Positions 1-5,371 of a DNA stretch of 5,371 bases are shown here, one piece after another (position 1 is the stretch's first letter; every line of letters begins with the position of its first letter). Origin of the DNA: Acidobacteriaceae bacterium. Lineage in GTDB: Bacteria; Acidobacteriota; Terriglobia; Bryobacterales; Bryobacteraceae. The notes beneath the pieces were generated by a model, which did no database searches, was not told where the DNA came from, and was given only the letters and a program-made list of their open reading frames with translations. Where the stretch lies: positions 1 through 5,371 of the forward strand of contig JAFAQG010000471.1 in the NCBI GenBank assembly GCA_019246575.1, written 5' to 3'. A program made the translations under genes and the position numbers.

Positions 1-396
1 GGCTTTTCGAAACGGGCAATCGATGTTCGCCATGTGCGCGCGTCCTTGGAGGTTCAGCACAGCGTACGCAACTCCGTTTCGAGCCGTGCCCGTATACACG
101 CCTTGGCCCGGCAATCCGTCCGGATAGTTGGCCGGTCGCAGTAACCGCGGCTGGTGACCGATGTAGTCGTGAATCTCGCGTTTGTCGAAGCTGTGATTAC
201 CGCCTGTTAGCACATCCAGACCGAGCGCCAGCAGTTCTTCCGCAATTAACGGCGTAATCCCGAATCCCCCCGCGCTATTTTCCGCGTTGGCAATCGTGAC
301 GTCAATCTTGTGGTCTGCGATAAGTGCGTTTAGATGGTCGGCGACAATTCCGCGACCACCCGAAGCGAAGATGTCGCCGATGAACAGAATATTCAT
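1..396 (-). CDS. ymdB: YmdB/TIGR00282-family metallophosphoesterase, N-terminal part (3' end outside window)
   Basis: The minus strand is open from an ATG at 394-396 to the left edge, giving 132 residues that begin MNILFIGDIFASGGRGIVAD. Family metal-binding motifs are visible: GD at residues 7-8 (Asp8), ANAEN at 36-40 (Glu39, Asn40) and GGNHSFDK at 65-72 (Asn67, His68). RLLRPANYPDG at 84-94 and LNLQGRAHM at 114-122 are also typical of this group. The family is about 260-280 residues, so roughly half is present; the C-terminal His ligands lie outside the window. Members are di-metal phosphodiesterases (B. subtilis YmdB hydrolyses cyclic nucleotides in vitro and affects biofilm gene expression); the substrate here is unknown. 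The start is fixed because the beta-strand and GD motif begin immediately after it. No clear Shine-Dalgarno precedes the ATG, and the 6S RNA T-tract ends only eight bases upstream, so expression probably depends on read-through or processing of the upstream transcript (inference). Confidence 0.9.
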   Translation of the reverse strand, partial: MNILFIGDIFASGGRGIVADHLNALIADHKIDVTIANAENSAGGFGITPLIAEELLALGLDVLTGGNHSFDKREIHDYIGHQPRLLRPANYPDGLPGQGVYTGTARNGVAYAVLNLQGRAHMANIDCPFRKA

Positions 397-404
397 TCGG
401 CCCG

Positions 405-432
405 AAAACAAAAAGCGCTCCCTGCGAGAACC
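405..432 (-). terminator. Closing-stem 3' arm and T-tract of 6S RNA, probable intrinsic terminator
   Basis: The GC-rich arm at 432-415 is followed directly by TTTTTGTTTT (414-405), the layout of a rho-independent terminator. The pairing partner is not local: it is the 5' arm of the 6S RNA about 170 bases upstream (618-601), so termination would require the RNA to close on itself. No good short-range hairpin is visible for this arm. The alternative is that the 3' end arises by nuclease processing. Confidence 0.6.
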
Positions 433-624
433 TCCAGCCGACCTCCGTCATTGACCCCTATGAGACCAGGGGGGAGTCCTCCGAGCACCTTTAGGCTTCT
501 CCGCAGAGTCTAAGACCCCGGAGCATGCGCACGGGCGCTAATACGAGTCAGACTCCAATGACATTGACTATCGGATCAATATATTGGAGACCGGGAGTAA
601 GGCTCTCGCAGGGAACGCTTCGAG
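408..624 (-). ncRNA. ssrS: 6S RNA
   Basis: 6S RNA mimics an open promoter and binds housekeeping RNA polymerase holoenzyme. On the minus strand the ends form a closing stem: GCGTTCCCTGCGAGAGCC (618-601) pairs with GGTTCTCGCAGGGAGCGC (432-415) over 18 consecutive pairs, with two more A-U pairs outside. The 3' arm runs straight into TTTTTGTTTT (414-405). Between the arms, GCATGCTC (528-521) and GGAGAAGCCTAAA (502-490) closely match the E. coli 6S blocks GCAUGCUC and CGAGAAGCCUUAAA in the same order. The 5' side carries a hairpin at 553-589 (outer arms CTCCAAT/ATTGGAG, inner ATTGA/TCAAT). The length of about 215 nt is somewhat above the usual 180-200. Ends are inferred from the promoter and T-tract and are good to a few bases. 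No convincing protein gene occupies this interval. Confidence 0.9.
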
Positions 625-629
625 TCTTC

Positions 630-658
630 AGGATACCAGAAATTGCGGGCCCGGTTAA
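630..658 (-). promoter_or_regulatory. Candidate sigma70-type promoter of 6S RNA
   Basis: On the minus strand TTAACC (658-653, four of six matches to TTGACA) is followed by a 17-base spacer and TATCCT (635-630, four of six to TATAAT). Initiation 5-7 bases downstream, at about 625-623, would leave a short 5' tail before the closing stem begins at 620-618, as expected for a 6S RNA. The -35 element overlaps the tsaC stop codon (655-657). The box matches are moderate; the correct spacing and position relative to the RNA are the main support. Confidence 0.45.
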
Positions 659-1293
659 GCCGGTTGCAATCTTTCTGCAATCTCCTTCTCGGGAATCGCG
701 CCTTCCTTAATCACGCGCCAGTAAGGGTCCGTGATATCCACCGTCGTAGGCCCCGGCCCGGTACAGACGCCACCATCCAGCACCAGGTCGATCCTGCCGT
801 CCATAATTGCGAACAACTCGATGCCACTCGAGATAGTAGGCTGACCCGACAAATTGGCACTCGTAGCGATCACCGCGTGCCCAAGCTTTTCAACAATTGC
901 ATTCAGGGCCGGCGAGTTCGCATGTCGGATTGCAAGTCTGCCCGTGTTGCCCGTTACTTTCAAGGGAACCTTCGCCGCCGCGGGCACAATCATCGTCAGC
1001 GGTCCTGGCCAGAAATGCCGGGCCAGCATGTAGAACCGGCTGCTGAGTTCCTTTGCCAGATCCTCAGCCATCATGGTGTCGCAGACCGCCAGCGGCAGTG
1101 CTCGAACTGTCTCACGTCCCTTAACCGCAAACACGTGGCCCACAGTGTTCAAATTGAACGGATCTGCCACAAGCGAGTACAGGGCATCCGTCGGCACCCC
1201 CACAATCCGGCCCCGAGTGACCTCCACAACTGCGCGGTCAATCGCCTCAGGCGATGGATTTTGAATGTCTATTTCGATGAGATCGGTTGCCAC
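655..1293 (-). CDS. tsaC: L-threonylcarbamoyladenylate synthase (TsaC/Sua5/YrdC family)
   Basis: The 212-residue cytoplasmic protein is predicted to make threonylcarbamoyl-AMP from threonine, bicarbonate and ATP, the first step of t6A modification at position 37 of ANN-decoding tRNAs. Visible motifs of the YrdC fold: PTDALYSL (34-41), KGR (58-60), FWPGPLT (94-100), the basic RLAIRH strand (119-124), TSANLSG (144-150) and DGG...TTVDI (173-187). It carries only the YrdC domain, without the Sua5 C-terminal domain, so TsaC suits it better than Sua5. The first motif departs from the usual PTDTVYGL, but the others favour a true synthase over the YciO paralogue. The start is a GTG at 1293; an in-frame stop lies a little upstream and no ATG precedes the PTD motif. 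No Shine-Dalgarno is seen. It lies 54 bases downstream of the methionine/folate fusion gene on the same strand and is probably co-transcribed with it. Confidence 0.93.
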   Translation of the reverse strand: MATDLIEIDIQNPSPEAIDRAVVEVTRGRIVGVPTDALYSLVADPFNLNTVGHVFAVKGRETVRALPLAVCDTMMAEDLAKELSSRFYMLARHFWPGPLTMIVPAAAKVPLKVTGNTGRLAIRHANSPALNAIVEKLGHAVIATSANLSGQPTISSGIELFAIMDGRIDLVLDGGVCTGPGPTTVDITDPYWRVIKEGAIPEKEIAERLQPA

Positions 1294-1314
1294 GCAAGGG
1301 GGAGGTGCGACTTT

Positions 1315-1334
1315 CCGGCCGCCTCAGCGGCCGG
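1315..1334 (-). other. Intergenic hairpin between the fusion gene and tsaC
   Basis: CCGGCCGC and GCGGCCGG form a perfect 8-bp, almost all-GC stem around a four-base loop (TGAG on the minus strand). It sits between the stop codon of the upstream gene (1348) and the tsaC start (1293). No T-tract follows on either strand, so it is not a standard intrinsic terminator. It may protect the 3' end of the upstream message, set relative expression, or mark an RNA-processing point; all three are inference. Confidence 0.4.
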
Positions 1335-1347
1335 GTATCCTCGCAGT

Positions 1348-3231
1348 TTATCGTTCGCCGATGGCTTCGGCAACCTGAATCGCCATTTCGTAGCGCCCGA
1401 ACGGCGCGCTTAACTGAACGCCCTGCACAAGCCGTCGCGTGCGCTCTACCATCTCCCGCGCAATCAGCACTCCCTCGCTTCGCGCCTTCTCCGCGCTCTC
1501 TGCATGCCTCATCCGCTCCATGTAGTCGTGCGGCACGGGGACACGCAGTTCATTAACCATGAACTCTGCATTGCGATAGCTCGTCAAGGGCCAAATTCCT
1601 GCAATGATCGGCAACCGGTACTGCTCGACTCTCTGCAGAAATGTCTCAAGAAGATTGAGATCGAACACCGGTTGCGTGACCACATACTCCGCGCCCGCCT
1701 GTACCTTCCACTCGAACCGCCGTAGCTCTTCCTCCATGTTGACTGCGCCCGGATTTGCGCCCACTCCGATCAGCAGTGCTGTTTGCGATCCCATCGGATT
1801 GCCTCCGATGTCCAGACCATGGTTCAGATTGTTGGCGATATTCGTCAGCCCGATCGCATCCACGTCGAACACTGCGGTCGCGTCCGGGTATGCACCCATC
1901 CGCGGCGGATCGCCGGTAATGCAAATCAGATTTCGCACACCGACCGTGTTCGCTCCCAGCAGCTCCGATTGGATGCTGAGGATATTGCGATCGCGGCAGC
2001 AGAAATGAAGTACGGCTTCGATTCCGGCCTGCTGTTGAATCAGCTGACACGCCACTTGCGCGCTGAGCCGTGCGCTGGCGCGCGGACCGTCGGGAACATT
2101 GATGCAATCGATGCCGCTGTCGCGGCAGAGCTTTGCTCCGGCGATCTCTTTCGAAGCGTCCACACCCCGAGGTGGAAGGATCTCGACGAAGGCGACGAAC
2201 TTGCCGGCAGCCAGCTTCGCGCCAAGTTGTGTCTTTTCCGAAACGGGGATCTTCGACAGCCGCTTAGGTTCCGGCTTGCCTTCATCCACCGTCACCGTCA
2301 CCGCCGCCCGCGTCTGAACAGGCTGCAACGACCGCACATCTCCGCGGATCTGCTTGATATGCTCCGGTGTCGTCCCGCAGCAGCCGCCCACGAGTCGCAC
2401 GCCCGCCTGAATAAACCGGCGCGAGTATTGGGCGATGTACTCGGGAGAACACAGATACATGTTCCGGCCTTCGACGGTCGCGGGAAGGCCCGCGTTCGGC
2501 ATCGCGCTCAGCGGTTTATCCGTATAGCGCGCCATCTTCTCGACGGTTTCGAGCACCACCTTCGGCCCGGCCGAGCAGTTCACCCCGACCACATCTGCGG
2601 GCCAACTGTTCAAGGCTCGCGTGAAGGTTTCCGTGCTCGTCCCGTCGCGTAGACTGCCGTCATCGTTTACGGTCACCTGCGCGACGATAATCATCTCAGG
2701 CCCGGCTACCTCGCGCGCCGCCGCAATCGCCTCGCGCAATTCGCTCAGCTCATAAAACGTCTCCACAACCAGGAGGTCGACGCCGGCACTGACAAGTGCT
2801 TCCGCCTGCTCCCGGAAAGCGGCTCGTGCCTCGGCGAACGACATCGGGCCCAGCGGCTCGATATACCCACCGAGCGGTCCCATTGCTCCTGCTACGAAAG
2901 CCTTCTCGCCCGCAGCCTCGCGCGCCAGACGTACTCCTGCTTCGTTGATAGCCCGCAATTTTTCGGCGAGCCCGAATGCGCCTAAACGCGTGCGGTTTGC
3001 TCCAAACGTGTTTGTCTCCAGCACCTCCGCTCCGCAGTTGACATATTCCTTGTGAACTTCTCGCACCATCGACGGCATCGACAGGTTCAGTTCGTCGAAA
3101 CAGCGGTTAATGAAGATGCCCTTGCTGTACAGCATGGTGCCCATCGCGCCATCGGCGATGACAATCTTCGTCTGGATTTTTTTCCGGAACTCGGCGGCGC
3201 GAGACTGGGTGGGTGTTTCTGTTGCGATCAT
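1348..3231 (-). CDS. yitJ: Bifunctional homocysteine S-methyltransferase / 5,10-methylenetetrahydrofolate reductase
   Basis: This 627-residue fusion has the architecture of B. subtilis YitJ (about 612 residues). Residues about 15-300 form the zinc-dependent homocysteine methyltransferase barrel: DGAMGTML (27-34), ETNTFGANR (72-80), GVNCS with Cys219, and GGCCGT with Cys284-Cys285, the three expected zinc ligands. A linker (about 300-330) leads to the MetF-like flavin reductase domain (about 335-620), with FVEILPPRG (348-356; Glu350 in the catalytic-Glu position), LICITGDPP (435-443) and YVVTQPVFD (516-524). It should reduce methylene-THF to methyl-THF and make methionine from homocysteine without cobalamin; the methyl donor of the first domain cannot be read from sequence. 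Both domains look intact. The ATG at 3231 fits the family, whose DGAMG motif starts near residue 25; no strong Shine-Dalgarno is visible. It heads the minus-strand block and is divergent from arsM. Confidence 0.96.
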   Translation of the reverse strand: MIATETPTQSRAAEFRKKIQTKIVIADGAMGTMLYSKGIFINRCFDELNLSMPSMVREVHKEYVNCGAEVLETNTFGANRTRLGAFGLAEKLRAINEAGVRLAREAAGEKAFVAGAMGPLGGYIEPLGPMSFAEARAAFREQAEALVSAGVDLLVVETFYELSELREAIAAAREVAGPEMIIVAQVTVNDDGSLRDGTSTETFTRALNSWPADVVGVNCSAGPKVVLETVEKMARYTDKPLSAMPNAGLPATVEGRNMYLCSPEYIAQYSRRFIQAGVRLVGGCCGTTPEHIKQIRGDVRSLQPVQTRAAVTVTVDEGKPEPKRLSKIPVSEKTQLGAKLAAGKFVAFVEILPPRGVDASKEIAGAKLCRDSGIDCINVPDGPRASARLSAQVACQLIQQQAGIEAVLHFCCRDRNILSIQSELLGANTVGVRNLICITGDPPRMGAYPDATAVFDVDAIGLTNIANNLNHGLDIGGNPMGSQTALLIGVGANPGAVNMEEELRRFEWKVQAGAEYVVTQPVFDLNLLETFLQRVEQYRLPIIAGIWPLTSYRNAEFMVNELRVPVPHDYMERMRHAESAEKARSEGVLIAREMVERTRRLVQGVQLSAPFGRYEMAIQVAEAIGER

Positions 3232-3450
3232 GCAGAAAGGGCGAGGTTACTGGGCAGTTCACAGCTGCTACCGGAACTTCGCGCTGGCCTGGATTTCGGC
3301 TAGGAATTAACCTTTAATTGTATCGCGAGTTGTCTATTTACTTGGATAAGTTTGCGAAAGAACGCTAGGGCATCGGCTGCCGCCGATTGATTGACAATGA
3401 ACAATCCAACGGCATGCCGCCTCGCGTCTGGAACTTAAGGGCTGAAGCGA
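3232..3450. promoter_or_regulatory. Divergent intergenic control region of the fusion gene and arsM
   Basis: These 219 bases must carry the promoters of both divergent genes. For the minus gene the best -10 is TACAAT (3322-3317), but the -35 at normal spacing (CCAAGT) is poor. It overlaps a dyad AATTAA-CCT-TTAATT (3305-3319), a possible operator. For arsM a perfect TTGACA (3391-3396) lies 55 bases upstream of its ATG, but no good -10 sits 16-18 bases further on. That -35 lies inside a weak dyad GATTG-N12-CAATC (3385-3406) and is followed by a 10-bp palindrome CGGCATGCCG (3410-3419). No known riboswitch core was recognised. The region is A/T-richer than the genes around 3301-3350. The individual assignments are tentative. 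Confidence 0.4.
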
Positions 3451-4260
3451 ATGGAACAGAAGGAAAGCATTCAGGAAAAATATGGCGAGGCCGCGCGTCG
3501 CGTCACGAATGGCGCAACCAGCAGCTATTGTGGATGCAGTTCAGGAGCAGAGAACTGCTGCGATCCCATCACCTCGAATCTGTATGATCGGAGGCAGGCC
3601 GCGCAGATCCCGGATTCGGCACTCCGCGCCTCGCTCGGCTGCGGGAATCCAACTACTCTGGCCCAACTCAATCCGGGCGAAACGGTGCTCGATCTCGGTT
3701 CGGGCGGCGGTATCGACGTCTTACTTTCGGCGCGCCGCGTGGGTCCGACCGGAAAGGTGTACGGGCTCGACATGACAGACGACATGCTCGCCCTCGCGCG
3801 CGAGAACCAGCAGAAAGCAGGGATTGAGAATGTCGAATTCCTGAAGGGCGAAATTGAGCATATCCCCCTGCCTGATAACAGCGTCGATGTGATCATTTCA
3901 AACTGCGTCATCAATCTTTCAGCAGACAAGGACCAGGTGCTGCGTGAGGCGTTCAGAGTCCTGAAACCGGGCGGACGTTTCGCCGTCTCAGATGTCGTCA
4001 CACGAGGCGAGTTGCCGGAAGCTGTGCGCCAAAGCATGCTGCTGTGGGTGGGGTGCATCGCGGGAGCGCTCGATGACGAACAATATCGGACCAGGCTGAA
4101 AGCTGCCGGGTTTACGGCAGTCAATATAGAGCCGACGCGGATCTACAAGGTCGACGACGCAAGAGCGTTTCTTTCTGATAAAGGAATCGACGTGGATGCT
4201 ATCGCGCCACAGCTCGAAGGCAAGATCATGAGTGCCTTTATTCGGGCGAACAAACGTTAG
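3451..4260 (+). CDS. arsM: Arsenite S-adenosylmethyltransferase (ArsM)
   Basis: This 269-residue cytoplasmic enzyme is predicted to transfer methyl groups from S-adenosylmethionine to As(III), giving methylated, partly volatile arsenicals. The Rossmann methyltransferase core is clear: VLDLGSGGGIDVLLSA (79-94) is the SAM-binding motif I, YGLDMTDDML (104-113) motif II, and VLKPGGRFAVSDV (170-182) the post-core strand. The three catalytic cysteines are present: Cys64 (SLGCGNP), Cys152 (SNCVINLS) and Cys202 (VGCIAGA). The 50-residue spacing of the last two equals that of Cys174 and Cys224 in Cyanidioschyzon ArsM. The N-terminus begins EKYGEAARRV and has an additional cysteine cluster, Cys27, 29, 36 and 37. 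The ATG at 3451 matches the family start; a weak AAGG (3437-3440) lies upstream. No arsR or arsenite transporter gene is in the window. The bacilliredoxin gene follows after 69 bases on the same strand, possibly co-transcribed. Confidence 0.95.
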   Translation: MEQKESIQEKYGEAARRVTNGATSSYCGCSSGAENCCDPITSNLYDRRQAAQIPDSALRASLGCGNPTTLAQLNPGETVLDLGSGGGIDVLLSARRVGPTGKVYGLDMTDDMLALARENQQKAGIENVEFLKGEIEHIPLPDNSVDVIISNCVINLSADKDQVLREAFRVLKPGGRFAVSDVVTRGELPEAVRQSMLLWVGCIAGALDDEQYRTRLKAAGFTAVNIEPTRIYKVDDARAFLSDKGIDVDAIAPQLEGKIMSAFIRANKR

Positions 4261-4329
4261 ACTTGCTGATCCCCGTTTTTCGTCCCGCGCCGCTCATTTT
4301 GCACCCACTCGCTTATCCTGTAAGCAGGT

Positions 4330-4761
4330 ATGCGATACCCCGAACAACTCATCGCGCCCATGCGCCGGGACCTGACCCAATTTGGCATTCAGGAAATCAG
4401 GAGTCCGGAAGAAGTCGACCGCACTTTGGGTCCGGGCAGCGGCACTGTGCTGGTCGTCATCAATTCCGTTTGCGGATGCGCAGCGGGAAAAGCACGTCCA
4501 GCCGTGGGCATGGCGTTGGCCCATCATACGCGGCCCGACACAACGGCCACAGTCTTCGCAGGCGCCGATGTTGAAGCCGTCGCCCGCCTCCGCGAGTTGC
4601 TCGCCGGCTACCCCCCCTCCTCACCGTCTATGGCACTGTTCCGGGACGGCAAGCCGGTCTTTATGCTTCATCGCCACCAGATCGAAAGCCGCGAAGCGCC
4701 CCACATCGCCAAGCTCCTGACGCAAGCGTTCGATCAGTACTGCGTCACGGCGAAACAGTAA
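4330..4761 (+). CDS. brxA/brxB: BrxA/BrxB (YphP/YqiW) family bacilliredoxin
   Basis: This 143-residue thioredoxin-fold protein matches the family formerly called DUF1094. It has the CxC active site in INSVCGCAAGKARPA (44-58; Cys48 and Cys50), the family segments PSSPSMALF (96-104) and HRHQIE (114-119), and the terminal FDQYC (Cys138). In Firmicutes these proteins remove bacillithiol from S-bacillithiolated proteins; use of bacillithiol by this organism is inferred, not shown. Which paralogue it corresponds to cannot be decided. The ATG at 4330 fits, because Tyr3 and PMRRDLT (10-16) align with the start of B. subtilis YphP; the ribosome-binding site is poor (TAAG at 4321-4324). No promoter or terminator is evident in the 69 bases after arsM, so co-transcription is plausible. 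The final 17 bases overlap the end of nadD on the other strand. Confidence 0.95.
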   Translation: MRYPEQLIAPMRRDLTQFGIQEIRSPEEVDRTLGPGSGTVLVVINSVCGCAAGKARPAVGMALAHHTRPDTTATVFAGADVEAVARLRELLAGYPPSSPSMALFRDGKPVFMLHRHQIESREAPHIAKLLTQAFDQYCVTAKQ

Positions 4762-5362
4762 TCGGCCGTCGACCGAAATTGTACAGCCCGCGCTGCTCGA
4801 TATACTCGCGCACTTCGACCGGCACCTCGGGTACGCTCTCGCCCGCTGCCAAACGGTCTCGAATGCTCGAGCTCGAGACCGGAAGGTCGATGCCATCAAG
4901 GCCATGAACGCAGGCGCCCTCTGGAATCTCGTATTCGCGCCCGGGTCGTGCTACCACGATAAATTCGATCAACCCGATTACATCCTGCCACCGTTTCCAC
5001 GTTTTGATCTCGTTGAACGCGTCTCCGCCGATCAGGAAAAACAACCGGTCCTCCGGTCCTAGCTCTTTTCTCACGCGCTCGATTGTGTCTATCGTGTAGC
5101 TCGGCTCTGCGCCTGCCTCCAGCCGCGAAGCTATAAACGAAGGATACGGCGCGCACGCAATCTCCACCATCCGAAACCGGTCTTCATACGGCGTGACAGC
5201 GCTTATAGTTTTGTGTGGAGGATTCGCCCCCGGGATAAAGACAACGCGAGTCAGCGCAAACGTTTTTAGAGCTTCGTTGGCAATGCGCAAATGTGCAATG
5301 TGAATCGGGTCGAAGGTGCCCCCGAACAGGCACATGCGCTGTCCCGCGCTTTGCTCCGGCAT
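4745..5362 (-). CDS. nadD: Nicotinate-nucleotide adenylyltransferase
   Basis: This 205-residue enzyme of NAD biosynthesis joins nicotinate mononucleotide and ATP to give deamido-NAD and pyrophosphate. Nucleotidyltransferase motifs are in order: GGTFDPIHIAHL (14-25, the HxGH-type site with Ala in place of Gly, a tolerated variant), IPGANPPHK (43-51), SYTIDTI (88-94), FLIGGDAF (109-116), ARPG (138-141) and the phosphate-binding VSSSSIRDRL (162-171). The normal C-terminus VREYIEQRGLY (184-194) is followed by a short tail of 11 residues. The length is typical and the gene looks complete. The ATG at 5362 follows an in-frame TAG at 5371-5369, so no earlier start exists; Met10 is a possible alternative but would leave only four residues before the GGTFDP motif. 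Promoter and upstream neighbours lie outside the window. It overlaps the bacilliredoxin gene tail-to-tail. Confidence 0.96.
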   Translation of the reverse strand: MPEQSAGQRMCLFGGTFDPIHIAHLRIANEALKTFALTRVVFIPGANPPHKTISAVTPYEDRFRMVEIACAPYPSFIASRLEAGAEPSYTIDTIERVRKELGPEDRLFFLIGGDAFNEIKTWKRWQDVIGLIEFIVVARPGREYEIPEGACVHGLDGIDLPVSSSSIRDRLAAGESVPEVPVEVREYIEQRGLYNFGRRPITVSP

Positions 5363-5371
5363 CTCAGGCTA

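Noticed and set aside
525..710. Short plus-strand open frame (61 codons) across the 6S RNA
   Set aside because: No ribosome-binding site or motifs, and the interval is explained by the conserved RNA on the opposite strand.
1298..1307. Strong Shine-Dalgarno-like GGGGGAGGTG on the plus strand
   Set aside because: No start codon with a credible reading frame follows at suitable spacing, and the DNA downstream is antisense to the fusion gene.
643..1413. Long plus-strand open frame (256 codons) antisense to tsaC
   Set aside because: It covers a well-conserved tsaC in reverse, its product is rich in Arg, His, Cys and Pro without recognisable motifs, and its beginning falls in the 6S RNA promoter region.
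1783..2652. Plus-strand open frame of 289 codons inside the fusion gene
   Set aside because: It is antisense to a clearly functional coding region with intact catalytic motifs. The Arg/His-rich composition is typical of an antisense frame in GC-rich DNA.
3232..3330. SAM riboswitch in front of the fusion gene, as in B. subtilis yitJ
   Set aside because: No SAM-I core elements, antiterminator or terminator hairpin were recognised, and the leader after the only candidate -10 is under about 90 bases. A covariance search would settle this.
3525..4124. Minus-strand open frame of 199 codons opposite arsM
   Set aside because: It is a Ser/Arg/Pro-rich translation with no family motifs, while the opposite strand encodes a complete ArsM.
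4314..4319. TATCCT as a promoter -10 for the bacilliredoxin gene
   Set aside because: No -35-like hexamer lies at normal spacing, and transcription would begin almost at the start codon.
1..5371. CRISPR array, insertion sequence, tRNA or phage/defence genes
   Set aside because: No regularly spaced repeats, transposase motifs, terminal inverted repeats or tRNA-like cloverleaf were seen. The coding genes are all of recognised families.

Overview
The window looks like chromosomal housekeeping DNA from a free-living bacterium, most plausibly an Acidobacteriota (moderate confidence). The pointers are the combination of a homocysteine methyltransferase/methylenetetrahydrofolate reductase fusion, a YphP/YqiW-type bacilliredoxin, a 6S RNA next to a YmdB-type phosphoesterase, moderately high GC, and weak Shine-Dalgarno sequences. 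No mobile element, CRISPR array, tRNA or rRNA was seen.

Layout, left to right: positions 1-396 (minus) hold the N-terminal half of a YmdB/TIGR00282 metallophosphoesterase that runs off the left edge. Positions about 408-624 (minus) are a non-coding gene recognised as 6S RNA (ssrS). Its ends pair in an uninterrupted 18-bp stem, the 3' arm is followed by a T-rich tract, and two blocks match the E. coli 6S core. Positions 655-1293 (minus) encode tsaC, and 1348-3231 (minus) encode the methionine/folate fusion enzyme. These four run in one direction: fusion enzyme, tsaC, 6S RNA, phosphoesterase.

A 219-bp divergent intergenic region (3232-3450) separates this block from a plus-strand pair: arsM (3451-4260, arsenite methyltransferase) and a bacilliredoxin (4330-4761). 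The bacilliredoxin gene overlaps tail-to-tail by 17 bp with nadD (4745-5362, minus), which starts nine bases from the right edge.

Functional reading: the fusion enzyme makes methyl-THF and passes the methyl group to homocysteine, feeding methionine and hence S-adenosylmethionine. The divergently transcribed ArsM consumes S-adenosylmethionine to methylate arsenite. The bacilliredoxin downstream could keep low-molecular-weight-thiol-modified proteins reduced, perhaps linked to arsenic stress (inference). TsaC (tRNA t6A), NadD (NAD synthesis) and 6S RNA (RNA polymerase regulator) are core functions. The most interesting part is the 6S RNA: it has a long closing stem that may double as a terminator, a promoter that overlaps the tsaC stop codon, and a protein gene starting eight bases past its T-tract with no visible ribosome-binding site of its own.
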